Of a DNA stretch of 37,880 nt, positions 8,141-15,186 are shown one piece after another (within the stretch, counting starts at the first letter, position 1; each line of letters opens with the position of its first letter). Position numbers and translations under genes: made by a program. Origin of the DNA: Actinomycetota bacterium (lineage in GTDB: Bacteria > Actinomycetota > Acidimicrobiia > Acidimicrobiales > Iamiaceae); NCBI GenBank assembly GCA_963169755.1, contig CAUJFC010000175.1, positions 1 to 37,880 of the forward strand, read 5' to 3'. Under the pieces are notes generated by a model. The model had not been told where the DNA came from and did no database searches. It was given only the letters and a program-made list of their open reading frames with translations.

Positions 8141-9300
8141 GACCGCGGCTCCACCGGCCGGTCGAGCTCGTCGCTCACCAGGGGATCGGGGTCGCCGGCC
8201 AGTTCCACCACCAGATCGTCGCACCCGAGGCGTCGGGCGCACCACACCGCGTGAGCCCGCAGGAGACCGTCGGGGTGGGCCAGGTACCTCTCCAGCATCG
8301 ACCGGACCCTCTGGTCGTGGGCATCTCCGATGTTGCCCAGCACCACCAGAGCGTTGCGGCGCAGATAGCGGGGGTCACGTTGGGGGATGTACCAACGCCC
8401 GTGGGCCGCCATGATCTGTTCGTCGTCGGAGTCGAGCAGATCCAGCACCGTCACCCAGGCGCGCTCGGGATCTCCCACCTCGTCGAGATGCCCCCGGCCC
8501 CCAGGGGCGGCTCGGCGCAGCTCGACCCGATTGGGGGGACATACCTCCTGGCATTCGTCGCAGCCGTAGATGCGGTCTTCCAACGCCTCACGGTGTTCGG
8601 GCGGGAAGATTCCCGTGGTCTGGAGTGACCACGACAGACACCGGCGAGCATCGACCACACCGGGCGCCACGATGGCCCCGGTGGGACAGGCCGGGATGCA
8701 GCGCTGACAGGTTCCACAGCCGTCCTCGACCGGTTCCACCGCTGAGCCGTCGTGCTCCACCGGTTCCACCGGGGCGTCGGTGACGACCGATCCCAGGACG
8801 AACCAGCTCCCCGCCCCCGGCACCAGCAGGTTGGCGTTCTTGCCGTACCAGCCCAGGCCTGCCCGGTGGGCGACAGCCCGGTCCACCAGGTGGTTCTGGT
8901 CCGACACCACACAGGCCCGCCATCCCGCCCCCCGCAGGGTGTCGGCAACGGCTTCCAGTCCGAAGTGAAGACGGTCCTGATCGTCGGCCCACACGTAGCG
9001 AGCGACCCGGGCGACCGGACCAGACCCCACCGGAGCCGGCGGCTGATGACGATGGTACGAACGGGCCCCGACGAGGATGGCTCGGGCGCCGGGCAACAGG
9101 GCCTGGGGGTCGGTGGAACGGGCGGGGTTCTTGTAGGTGAATTTCATGGACCCGGCCAGCCCCTGGGCCTTGCGCTCCTCCAGGACAGCGCGGGTGGCGA
9201 CGAGGGGGTCGGCGCGCGTGCAGCCCAGCCGGTGAAGTCCGGCGCCGGTGGCCACCGCCCGCAGCTCGCTCAGAGTGGGAACGGCGTTCACAACCTCCAT
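8137..9300 (-). CDS. queG: epoxyqueuosine reductase
   Basis: QueG reduces epoxyqueuosine in tRNA wobble position 34 to queuosine, using cobalamin and two [4Fe-4S] clusters. The eight cluster cysteines are visible: C195, C198, C201, C205 and C221, C247, C250, C254 (CGTCQRCIPACPTG; CDECQEVCP). The catalytic aspartate segment LVDRAVAHRAGLGWYGKN (Asp140) is intact. A C-terminal HEAT-like tRNA-binding region (NALVVLGNIGDAHDQRVRS) completes a normal 387-residue protein. The ATG at 9300 sits right behind GGCGAGG, and a GTG three codons later is also possible. No other queuosine genes are in the window, so the precursor must be made or salvaged by genes elsewhere. Confidence 0.93.
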   Translation of the reverse strand: MEVVNAVPTLSELRAVATGAGLHRLGCTRADPLVATRAVLEERKAQGLAGSMKFTYKNPARSTDPQALLPGARAILVGARSYHRHQPPAPVGSGPVARVARYVWADDQDRLHFGLEAVADTLRGAGWRACVVSDQNHLVDRAVAHRAGLGWYGKNANLLVPGAGSWFVLGSVVTDAPVEPVEHDGSAVEPVEDGCGTCQRCIPACPTGAIVAPGVVDARRCLSWSLQTTGIFPPEHREALEDRIYGCDECQEVCPPNRVELRRAAPGGRGHLDEVGDPERAWVTVLDLLDSDDEQIMAAHGRWYIPQRDPRYLRRNALVVLGNIGDAHDQRVRSMLERYLAHPDGLLRAHAVWCARRLGCDDLVVELAGDPDPLVSDELDRPVEPRS

Positions 9301-9335
9301 CCTCGCCGGTCGCCGCCCGGCCGATCACGTTCGCT

Positions 9336-9364
9336 TCGCCTGTCGCCTCGCCTGTCGCCTCGCC
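9336..9364. repeat. short 12-bp tandem repeat in a spacer
   Basis: Between queG and the Cys-rich gene the unit TCGCCTGTCGCC occurs twice in a row, followed by a partial TCGCC. It lies in noncoding sequence, has no palindromic character and is probably slippage-derived. Confidence 0.6.
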
Positions 9365-9368
9365 GCCC

Positions 9369-9584
9369 CTACCCCGATGCTCGACGGTGCCGTAGCGGCG
9401 GCACCAGACCGGCGCCGTCCAGTAGGCGGATCGCCCGCGCTTCGGCCAGATCGACCACCACCGGGCTGGCGGAATCGACCCGACAGATGTAGGTCACAAC
9501 GCAGTCGGTACAGGCGTCGGAGCCGTACAGCTCGCAGCAATGACAGTCGATCACCAGCGGTGGGTCTTGTGAGTGGATGGACAT
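9369..9584 (-). CDS. small cysteine-rich protein (putative metal-binding)
   Basis: The 71-residue product has six clustered cysteines, C14-x-C16-C17-x7-C25-x2-C28-x5-C34, within IDCHCCELYGSDACTDCVV. An acidic strand/helix pair (VVVDLAEARAIRLLDGAGLVP) and a basic tail follow. This suggests a zinc or iron-sulfur site; I do not recognise a named family. The ATG at 9584 has GGAG with 6-base spacing. Longer starts at 9623/9620 have AGGGGG upstream and are possible, but the extra residues add no recognisable feature. It is between the NYN-domain gene and queG on the same strand, with about 140 bp separating it from the former. Confidence 0.65.
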   Translation of the reverse strand: MSIHSQDPPLVIDCHCCELYGSDACTDCVVTYICRVDSASPVVVDLAEARAIRLLDGAGLVPPLRHRRASG

Positions 9585-9667
9585 GGTGAACTCCGAGGCG
9601 GGAAACCGGACGTGATCCATCATCGGCACCCCCTGTGACATCCAGCGGCCGGTACCGCCGAACCGGG

Positions 9668-9688
9668 CGGAGGGCACCAGGCCCTCCG
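9668..9688 (-). terminator. GC-rich hairpin, candidate terminator of the NYN gene
   Basis: A perfect 8-bp inverted repeat CGGAGGGC/GCCCTCCG with loop ACCAG lies 37 bases past the NYN-gene stop. It has no U-tract, which is common for actinobacterial terminators, so function is unproven. Confidence 0.4.
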
Positions 9689-9724
9689 GGTTGGGCGAGC
9701 GCGGCGAGCGAGCCGCGCCATCGG

Positions 9725-11128
9725 TCAGCGACCGATGGCGGCCAGGAACTCAGAGCTCGACAGGGTCACCGCTCCGTTGGCGACTGCCGCGGTCGCAACC
9801 TCCCGATCGCTGGACACCACCAGCACGGGTTGGTCCGCGGGAATACGGGGCACCAGGGCGGCGATCTCCTCATCGGCCGTGCGACCCTCCGACGAGTAGA
9901 GCACCCTCACCACCCGGCTGGCCACCGGCGACACCTCGCGGTCGTCACCGTCGAACACCACCGTGAACGGGGCTCCACCCCGCAGGGCGGCCTCGTCGAG
10001 CAGGCCGACGGTCCGGCGGCGTTCCTCCTCGGGCTCCAGGCCCGACCACAGGGTACGGGCCAGGTTGTAACCATCGACCACCACCGTCACCGCCGGATCG
10101 GCGACCAGGCTGCGCTGAGCCTCGGGTGAGTCCGAGAACAACCCGGGCGGTACCGTCGGCTGGCGGCGCCGCCCAGCGGCTCGCCGGGGTCGGGACTCAC
10201 CTCCGCCGGTGGGGACGGTCGCCGCCGACCTGGCCGGTCCGGTGCCGGCGGTGGTCGTCGGCCGGTCTTGAAGGGCGGCCGCGGTTTCGGCCAGCGCCTG
10301 CGCCAGCGCCGAAGCCGCCGACGCCGCGGCCGCCACCGAGCGCCGGGCTGCCGCCCGGTCGAACATCTCGTCGGGCTCACGGGGCCCTGGATCGGCCAGC
10401 GGGCTGGCGGGGTCCGGGTTGCCAACCGAATTGGCCGAGGACGACCGATCCGGGGTCGGGTGGCCCCGATCACTGGTGAGGTTCCGAACCTGCTCCTCGG
10501 CCTCGGCGACCGCCCGTCGAGCCTCCTTCAGATCTCGACGAGTCACGTCCCGTTCGGCTTGCGCCGCCTTGAGCTGACGCACCGCATCGAGTCGCTCCTC
10601 TCGGGCCCGGGCCGCCTCTTCCTTCCAACGATCCCGATCGGCGGTCAGTTCGACCACCTCCTCGGAGAGCTGGCGGGCTCTCGAACTACTCCGCTCAGCC
10701 TTGTCACGAGCTTGTGCCAGTGCCTCGTTGGCCCGCGCCAGCTTCTCCTCCAGGCGGGAGACAACCCGAGACGGCACCCCACCGCCGGGTCGTGAGTCGT
10801 TGTCCTTGGAGGCGTCTTCCCCGTCGAGGTCGGCAGAGGCATCGGCGCTGGGGCCGGAATGGTCGGAGCCAGCCTCACTGGCGTCGTCGAATACCGGGTC
10901 GCTCTCCCACCCCTCCGGTCTGGTCAGCCACAGCCACCCGGCTCGTCCCACCAGGTCTTCGGCGGCTTCCTCGGCCACCCGGACCCGAAACTCTTCGTCG
11001 GCGTCCACCACCTCGGTGATGGTCCGGTAGGCCGCCGGAGTGGGGCGGGTCAGACGAAACAGCGGGCGAAGGGCAGTGGGTGCTGGCGTCCGGGGTTGAG
11101 CAGCCTCGCCGTCGCGGGCCACCTTCAT
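9725..11128 (-). CDS. NYN-domain (PIN-like, YacP-type) putative RNase
   Basis: This 467-residue protein ends in a NYN domain. VTVVVDGYNLARTLWSG carries the first catalytic Asp, followed by TVVFDGDD, GRTADEEIAALV and VVSSDREVATAA; the acidic residues of the PIN/NYN metal site are all present. The N-terminal part (AYRTITEVVDADEEFRVRV, LVGRAGWLWLTRPEGWE) is the actinobacterial conserved region. A central coiled coil (about 140-225) separates the two. Function is inferred as metal-dependent RNA cleavage. The ATG at 11128 has no Shine-Dalgarno, and the open frame continues upstream into QLLLSDACRLA with no ATG, GTG or TTG, so the true start may be non-canonical. It follows the zinc-ribbon gene by 74 bp. 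Confidence 0.82.
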   Translation of the reverse strand: MKVARDGEAAQPRTPAPTALRPLFRLTRPTPAAYRTITEVVDADEEFRVRVAEEAAEDLVGRAGWLWLTRPEGWESDPVFDDASEAGSDHSGPSADASADLDGEDASKDNDSRPGGGVPSRVVSRLEEKLARANEALAQARDKAERSSSRARQLSEEVVELTADRDRWKEEAARAREERLDAVRQLKAAQAERDVTRRDLKEARRAVAEAEEQVRNLTSDRGHPTPDRSSSANSVGNPDPASPLADPGPREPDEMFDRAAARRSVAAAASAASALAQALAETAAALQDRPTTTAGTGPARSAATVPTGGGESRPRRAAGRRRQPTVPPGLFSDSPEAQRSLVADPAVTVVVDGYNLARTLWSGLEPEEERRRTVGLLDEAALRGGAPFTVVFDGDDREVSPVASRVVRVLYSSEGRTADEEIAALVPRIPADQPVLVVSSDREVATAAVANGAVTLSSSEFLAAIGR

Positions 11129-11202
11129 GGCCAGGCGGCAGGCGTCGCTCAGGAGAAGCTGGCGACGACTGGGCCGGGAAGCGGACTGGGCGGAGATGGG
11201 CG

Positions 11203-11460
11203 CTACCCCTGAACCGGCTGAGAGCCCGCCTCGTCAGCAGCGCCAGTCTCGTCGGCCTCGACCGGCTCGACCCGGCCGACCGGACCGCACCAACGGCATT
11301 CGACCAACTCGACGGTCTCCTCCAGCACCTGCTCGTCTTCCACGGTCAGCTCACCACCGACCGTGTAGTGGTGGTAGGCCCGTGTCCGACGGGTGGCAGT
11401 TACATCGAAACGGGTGAGGTTGCCGCAGGAGGTGCAGCGATAGCGGGCTGGGGTCGACAC
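11203..11460 (-). CDS. small zinc-ribbon protein
   Basis: This 85-residue protein has two CxxC knuckles (C9-C12 in RYRCTSCGN, C55-C58 in VECRWCGP), spaced as in a zinc ribbon. An acidic tail (VEADETGAADEAG) follows. I recognise it only as a conserved actinobacterial neighbour of NYN-domain RNase genes. A nucleic-acid-binding or protein-docking role is likely but unproven. The GTG at 11460 is preceded by TACCAT and 7 bases, which predicts a leaderless mRNA. It diverges from the DEDDh nuclease gene across 71 bp. Confidence 0.72.
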   Translation of the reverse strand: MSTPARYRCTSCGNLTRFDVTATRRTRAYHHYTVGGELTVEDEQVLEETVELVECRWCGPVGRVEPVEADETGAADEAGSQPVQG

Positions 11461-11467
11461 GGCTCTG

Positions 11468-11473
11468 ATGGTA
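11468..11473 (-). promoter_or_regulatory. -10 element (TACCAT) of the zinc-ribbon gene, leaderless
   Basis: TACCAT fits TAnnnT and ends 7 bases before the GTG start at 11460, so transcription would begin at or next to the start codon. No clear -35 is seen. Confidence 0.4.
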
Positions 11474-11495
11474 GGACCCCAACCGGACCGAATGC

Positions 11496-11524
11496 TTGTT
11501 CGACGAACAATTGTTCGCTACGGT
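11496..11524 (+). promoter_or_regulatory. promoter of the DEDDh/GIY-YIG gene
   Basis: A -35-like TTGTTC (11496-11501) and a -10 TACGGT (11519-11524) are separated by exactly 17 bp. The -10 ends 7 bases before the GTG at 11532, giving a leaderless transcript. The LexA-type operator lies wholly in the spacer, where a repressor would block RNA polymerase. Confidence 0.5.
11504..11517 (+). promoter_or_regulatory. LexA (SOS) box
   Basis: CGAACAATTGTTCG is a perfect match to the Gram-positive LexA consensus CGAACnnnnGTTCG and is fully palindromic. A third half-site, GTTCG at 11498-11502, lies just upstream, so TTGTTCGACGAACAA (11496-11510) is a second palindrome. The box sits between the -35 and -10 of the nuclease promoter, so SOS induction is expected. 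LexA binding itself is inferred. Confidence 0.72.
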
Positions 11525-11531
11525 CGTCGGG

Positions 11532-13214
11532 GTGCAGCTCAGCCTCGATGACCTCGGTACCCCGCTGCACCAGGTCACGTTCTGCGTCATCGACCTCGAA
11601 ACCACCGGGGGAACCGCGGCCGACGGTGGCATCACCGAGATCGGGGCGGTCAAGGTACGCGGCGGCGAGGTTCTGGGCACCTTCTCCACCTTCGTCAATC
11701 CCGGCCATCCCGTACCGAGACAGATCAGCCTGCTCACCGGAATCACCGATTCCATGCTGGCCACCGCTCCCTCGACCTCCGCGGTCCTGCCCCTCCTGCT
11801 GGAGTTCATGGGAGACGCGGTGATCGTGGGCCACAACGTCCGCTACGACCTCGGCTACCTAAACGCCGCCCTGGAACGAGAAAGTCGGCCCCGGCTGGCC
11901 AATCGCACGCTGGACACCCTGGCGCTGGCCCGCCGGCTGGTGCGCGAAGAGGTCCCCAACTGTTCGCTGGGGACCCTGGCCACCCATCTGCGCCTCGACC
12001 ATCGCCCCACCCACCGAGCACTGGCCGACGTGCTGGCCACCGTCGACCTGTTGCACCTGCTGATAGAGCGGGCCTCGGCATTCGGGGTGTGCGGGCTCGA
12101 CGACCTGGCGACACTGCCCACCATGACCGGCCACGCCCAGGCCGCCAAGCTTCGCCTCACCGACAACCTGCCCCGCCGGCCCGGGGTCTACGTCTTTCGC
12201 GACCAACGGGGAGAGGCGCTGTATGTGGGCAAGGCCACCAACCTGCGCAGTCGGGTGCGTTCGTATTTCTCCACCGACCAGCGTCGCAAGGTCCCCCAGA
12301 TGCTGCGCGAGACCTACCGCATCGACCACACCGTGTGCCCCACCCCACTGGAGGCCGCAGTGTTGGAGGTGCGTCTCATCCACCGGCTGGAGCCCCGCTT
12401 CAACCGGCAGGCCAAGAACTGGCGGCGCTACGTGTACCTCAAACTCACCGACGAGGCCTTTCCCCGGCTGTCGGTGGTGCGCACAGTAAGAGACGACGGA
12501 GCCCTGTACCTGGGGCCGCTGGCATCAACTCGGACGGCCCGCCTGGTCGCCGACGCCATCGAGACTGCCGTGCCCCTACGGCGCTGCACCGCCACTCCCG
12601 GGCGTGTCACCCGTACCGGGCCATGTGCTCCCGCCCAGTTGGGAGTGGCCACCTGTCCGTGCGCCGGCGACGTGACCACCGAGGGCTATCAAGAGGTGGT
12701 TCAGCAGGTCCGCCGTGGGCTGTTGGAGGATCCTCAACTTCTCCTGGCCCCGCTCGAGGCCCGCATGAACCTCCTGGCGGCATCCGAGCGCTTCGAAGAG
12801 GCGGCCGATGTCCGGGACCGGGCCGCCGCCCTGTCGGCCGCCCTTCGCCGCCAGCGCCGCTTCGACACGCTGCGCCGTGCGGGACGGGTGGTGGTGGAGT
12901 TCGACGGCAGGGCGGGAGCCGAGCTGCTGAACGGTCGGCTGGTCCGAACCTGGGAGATCACCTCTCAGGGTGAGCGCCCGATTCCCCTGCCGGTGAACCT
13001 GGATCCGGCCGCCCCCGAGACTCGGGGTGATCAACCAGCGCACCACCTCGGCGACCCCGGGCCGGTGCTGAGAGCCGAGGCCGACGAACTGCTGTGCGTC
13101 AGCGCCTGGCTGGAACGGGAACGTCAGCGGATCAGGGTGGTCACCACCGAGAGTCCATTGGACTCGGGCGACACCGATATTCCCACCTTCGTTCCCGGCA
13201 CCGTCAGGGGGTAG
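11532..13214 (+). CDS. DEDDh exonuclease fused to UvrC-like GIY-YIG nuclease
   Basis: This 560-residue two-nuclease fusion starts with a DnaQ-type 3'-5' exonuclease (about 15-185). Its DEDDh residues are visible: D21 and E23 in VIDLETTGG, the Asp of VGHNVRYDLGYL, and the HxxxxD of PTHRALADV. A GIY-YIG domain (about 217-300) follows, with PGVYVFRD, LYVGKATNLRSRVRSYF and the metal-binding Glu in LEVRLIHRLEP. A UVR-like helical pair (MNLLAASERFEEAADVRDRA) lies near 410-435. The UvrC RNase H endonuclease half is absent, as in E. coli Cho and mycobacterial Rv2191 (from memory). It probably processes damaged DNA. The start is GTG 11532, chosen because the LexA box and a leaderless promoter lie directly upstream; an earlier TTG at 11496 would lie inside the promoter. 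Confidence 0.9.
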   Translation: MQLSLDDLGTPLHQVTFCVIDLETTGGTAADGGITEIGAVKVRGGEVLGTFSTFVNPGHPVPRQISLLTGITDSMLATAPSTSAVLPLLLEFMGDAVIVGHNVRYDLGYLNAALERESRPRLANRTLDTLALARRLVREEVPNCSLGTLATHLRLDHRPTHRALADVLATVDLLHLLIERASAFGVCGLDDLATLPTMTGHAQAAKLRLTDNLPRRPGVYVFRDQRGEALYVGKATNLRSRVRSYFSTDQRRKVPQMLRETYRIDHTVCPTPLEAAVLEVRLIHRLEPRFNRQAKNWRRYVYLKLTDEAFPRLSVVRTVRDDGALYLGPLASTRTARLVADAIETAVPLRRCTATPGRVTRTGPCAPAQLGVATCPCAGDVTTEGYQEVVQQVRRGLLEDPQLLLAPLEARMNLLAASERFEEAADVRDRAAALSAALRRQRRFDTLRRAGRVVVEFDGRAGAELLNGRLVRTWEITSQGERPIPLPVNLDPAAPETRGDQPAHHLGDPGPVLRAEADELLCVSAWLERERQRIRVVTTESPLDSGDTDIPTFVPGTVRG

Positions 13215-14103
13215 GTGCCCCCAGCGAGGTGAAGGGGTCCAGGTGATCCACCCGCCACCCCTGGTCGGTCAGTACGAGCTCGACCTTCAGTTGCAATGTC
13301 CCCGGCACCGCCCGAGGATCCGTACCTCCGGGGCCCAGCACCTCCAAACCCTGGTGCGGTACGTTCACCGACACCACCGTGCGGGAATCACCTTCCTCCA
13401 CTCCGGTTACCACCGGCTCGCCCAACTCACCACCGATGCGGGCTCCACTGGCTTGCATCGCCTGTTGTATGTCGACAAGCCGCGGCAGGGTGGAACCATC
13501 CTCCAAGAAGACCGACGAGTCGATGGGACTGGTCGGGTCGGTGAAGGCCTTCAGTGACTCTCTCACCGCCACCAGAGCCACCGCTTGGGGGGAGCGCCCA
13601 TCGCCCACCGGCGGGGGAACCGACGCCTCGGTGGTGGTCACCGGCTTGGTGACGGTGGTGGTGCCAGCGGTGGTGGTGGTGGAGTCTGGGCCGGTGGTCG
13701 AGGTGGCCTGGTCGTTCGTGGTTGACGTCGTGGCCTGAGAGGTCGATGACGGGCTCTCGGACACGGAGTCTGCGGGCGAGGTGGAGCGAGCTTCGTCCCC
13801 GGTGGAATCGTCGGACTGGTTGGAGCCGATGACCGCCACTCCCACTCCGACCGCGGCAACCCCGACCACCGCGGCCACAACCAGGCCCGCCGCCTTGCGA
13901 CCACCCGAGCCCGCGCCGGTTGCCCCGCCCCCCGAGCCACGCGTCGAGGATGAGCCTGATCGATCGGGCGCAGATCGCTGGCTGGACGAACTGGCCCGCC
14001 CCGTCGCCGCTGCCTGGTAGGTCCAACCCTTGACCGACAACAGATCGAGCGACTCCAAGAACTCGTCGATCTCGTCCTGACTCATCGGAAAGTCGTCGTC
14101 CAT
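13204..14103 (-). CDS. membrane-anchored Ser/Thr-rich protein
   Basis: The 299-residue product begins MDDDFPMSQDEIDEFLESLD, an acidic cytoplasmic segment. A Ser/Arg-rich stretch and one membrane span (about 70-95, AAGLVVAAVVGVAAVGVGVAV) follow. A Thr/Ser-rich extracytoplasmic linker (TTTTAGTTTVTKPVTTT) leads to a C-terminal globular region of about 130 residues. That region (AVRESLKAFTDPTSPID, QGWRVDHLDPF) resembles small NTF2-like or lipoprotein-like modules. No specific family is recognised. The ATG at 14103 has AGGAGG about 10 bases upstream, which decides it over a longer in-frame start at 14187. Its 3' end overlaps the convergent nuclease gene by 11 bp. Confidence 0.75.
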   Translation of the reverse strand: MDDDFPMSQDEIDEFLESLDLLSVKGWTYQAAATGRASSSSQRSAPDRSGSSSTRGSGGGATGAGSGGRKAAGLVVAAVVGVAAVGVGVAVIGSNQSDDSTGDEARSTSPADSVSESPSSTSQATTSTTNDQATSTTGPDSTTTTAGTTTVTKPVTTTEASVPPPVGDGRSPQAVALVAVRESLKAFTDPTSPIDSSVFLEDGSTLPRLVDIQQAMQASGARIGGELGEPVVTGVEEGDSRTVVSVNVPHQGLEVLGPGGTDPRAVPGTLQLKVELVLTDQGWRVDHLDPFTSLGAPTP

Positions 14104-14195
14104 GACCCGAAGTCCTCCTGAGACGTTGTTATCACGCTCTCCACCACCTCGTCGGGGATGGTCGTGCCTGAAGCCCATGACGGCCACCGCGCCGA

Positions 14196-14201
14196 TAGCC
14201 T
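14196..14201 (+). promoter_or_regulatory. -10 element (TAGCCT), leaderless start
   Basis: TAGCCT fits TAnnnT and ends 7 bases before the GTG at 14209. It is the main reason for choosing that start. Confidence 0.4.
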
Positions 14202-14208
14202 CGGGCCG

Positions 14209-14877
14209 GTGAGGTGGTTCTTGTTGTGGCTGCTGAGTGGAACCACTCTGGTGTTGTCACTCATCTGCCTCGTGGCGCTGATGGTGCGGGGCCGGATCCG
14301 TCACCGTCACCGGGTCGACCACAAGGTCCAGACCGGCGCTCCACTGCTGTGGCTGGTGGATCCACGCTCACCCGCTCGCATCCATCGACGACTGGTCAGG
14401 GTGGGTGCGCTGGCCACGGCGGTGATAGCCGACCACCAAGGCCGCCGTAGCGTCGCCACCCTGGGTCGGCGACCCGAGCCGGGGCCCGTGGCCGAAACCG
14501 CCGTACGTCTCCGGACGCGGGGAGTGGAGATCGACCGTGAGCTGGCCCGGGTGGCCCGTCTCTCGCCATCGGCGCGTCGGCGACCTCTCGATGAGCTGGC
14601 CGGCGAGGTGAGTCGCCTGGAGGAGGCGGCGCGGGAGCTGGCCAGCCTGAGCGCCGCCACGCTCACCCCGGTCACGCTGTCGCACTCTGATTCGGCGGTC
14701 ACCGGAGTCGAGGGCCAGATCCGTCGACTCGATGAGGCCCGCCGAGAACTCGACTCACTCGACCAGTCAGTGGGCCTGACACCGGCAACCCGCAACCCCT
14801 ACGAGTCCGAGTCGACCACCGCCTCCTCGGCCGCCCGAGCCGGCTCCTTCGACCAGCGGGTCACCACCAGCCGTTAG
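14209..14877 (+). CDS. N-terminally anchored coiled-coil protein, unknown function
   Basis: This 222-residue protein starts with a membrane anchor (about 2-25, RWFLLWLLSGTTLVLSLICL), followed by a basic stop-transfer RGRIRHRHR. A small folded segment (GAPLLWLVDPRSPARIHRR) leads into a heptad-rich coiled coil from about 90 to 185 (LDELAGEVSRLEEAARELAS, GQIRRLDEARRELDSLD). No family is recognised. The GTG at 14209 is supported by TAGCCT plus 7 bases; an ATG at 14158 in the same frame would prepend 17 polar residues and is the alternative. It diverges from the Ser/Thr-rich protein and is followed by the RAM-domain gene after 11 bp. Confidence 0.65.
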   Translation: MRWFLLWLLSGTTLVLSLICLVALMVRGRIRHRHRVDHKVQTGAPLLWLVDPRSPARIHRRLVRVGALATAVIADHQGRRSVATLGRRPEPGPVAETAVRLRTRGVEIDRELARVARLSPSARRRPLDELAGEVSRLEEAARELASLSAATLTPVTLSHSDSAVTGVEGQIRRLDEARRELDSLDQSVGLTPATRNPYESESTTASSAARAGSFDQRVTTSR

Positions 14878-14880
14878 GGT
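14875..14880 (+). promoter_or_regulatory. -10 element built on a stop codon (TAGGGT)
   Basis: TAGGGT begins with the TAG stop of the preceding gene and ends 8 bases before the ATG at 14889. This predicts a separate leaderless transcript for the RAM-domain gene. Confidence 0.35.
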
Positions 14881-14888
14881 CGCCGACC

Positions 14889-15167
14889 ATGGTGAACGCC
14901 TTCGTCCTGCTCAAAGCCGAACCCGGCCGTATCGCCGACCTCGCCTCGGAGCTGACCGAGCTCGATGGGGTGGCCGAGGTCTACTCGGTGGCTGGAGAGG
15001 TCGACCTGGTGGCCATCATCCGGGTCCGTCACCACGATGACCTGGCCGAGGTGGTCACCCGCCGAATCTCCAGCCTGGCCGGGGTGGTCGAGACCCGCAC
15101 CATGATCGCTTTCAAGGCCTACTCGCGCCACGACCTCGAGGCCCTCTGGAGTCTGGGCGGAGAGTGA
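14889..15167 (+). CDS. standalone Lrp/AsnC ligand-binding (RAM) domain protein
   Basis: The 92-residue protein is only the alpha-beta RAM (AsnC_trans_reg) domain of Lrp regulators. MVNAFVLLKAEPGRIADLAS forms the first strand and helix. DGVAEVYSVAGEVDLVAIIR holds the conserved glycine turn of the ligand site. VETRTMIAFKAYSR is the last strand. There is no helix-turn-helix, so it cannot bind DNA alone. Such proteins bind amino acids as dimers or octamers and may modulate a full-length Lrp (family knowledge). From memory, a similar gene occurs near trpD in Streptomyces, as here, where trpD and DUF445 lie just downstream on the opposite strand. Confidence 0.9.
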   Translation: MVNAFVLLKAEPGRIADLASELTELDGVAEVYSVAGEVDLVAIIRVRHHDDLAEVVTRRISSLAGVVETRTMIAFKAYSRHDLEALWSLGGE

Positions 15168-15186
15168 ACTCCGGGGGCCGAGCCGG

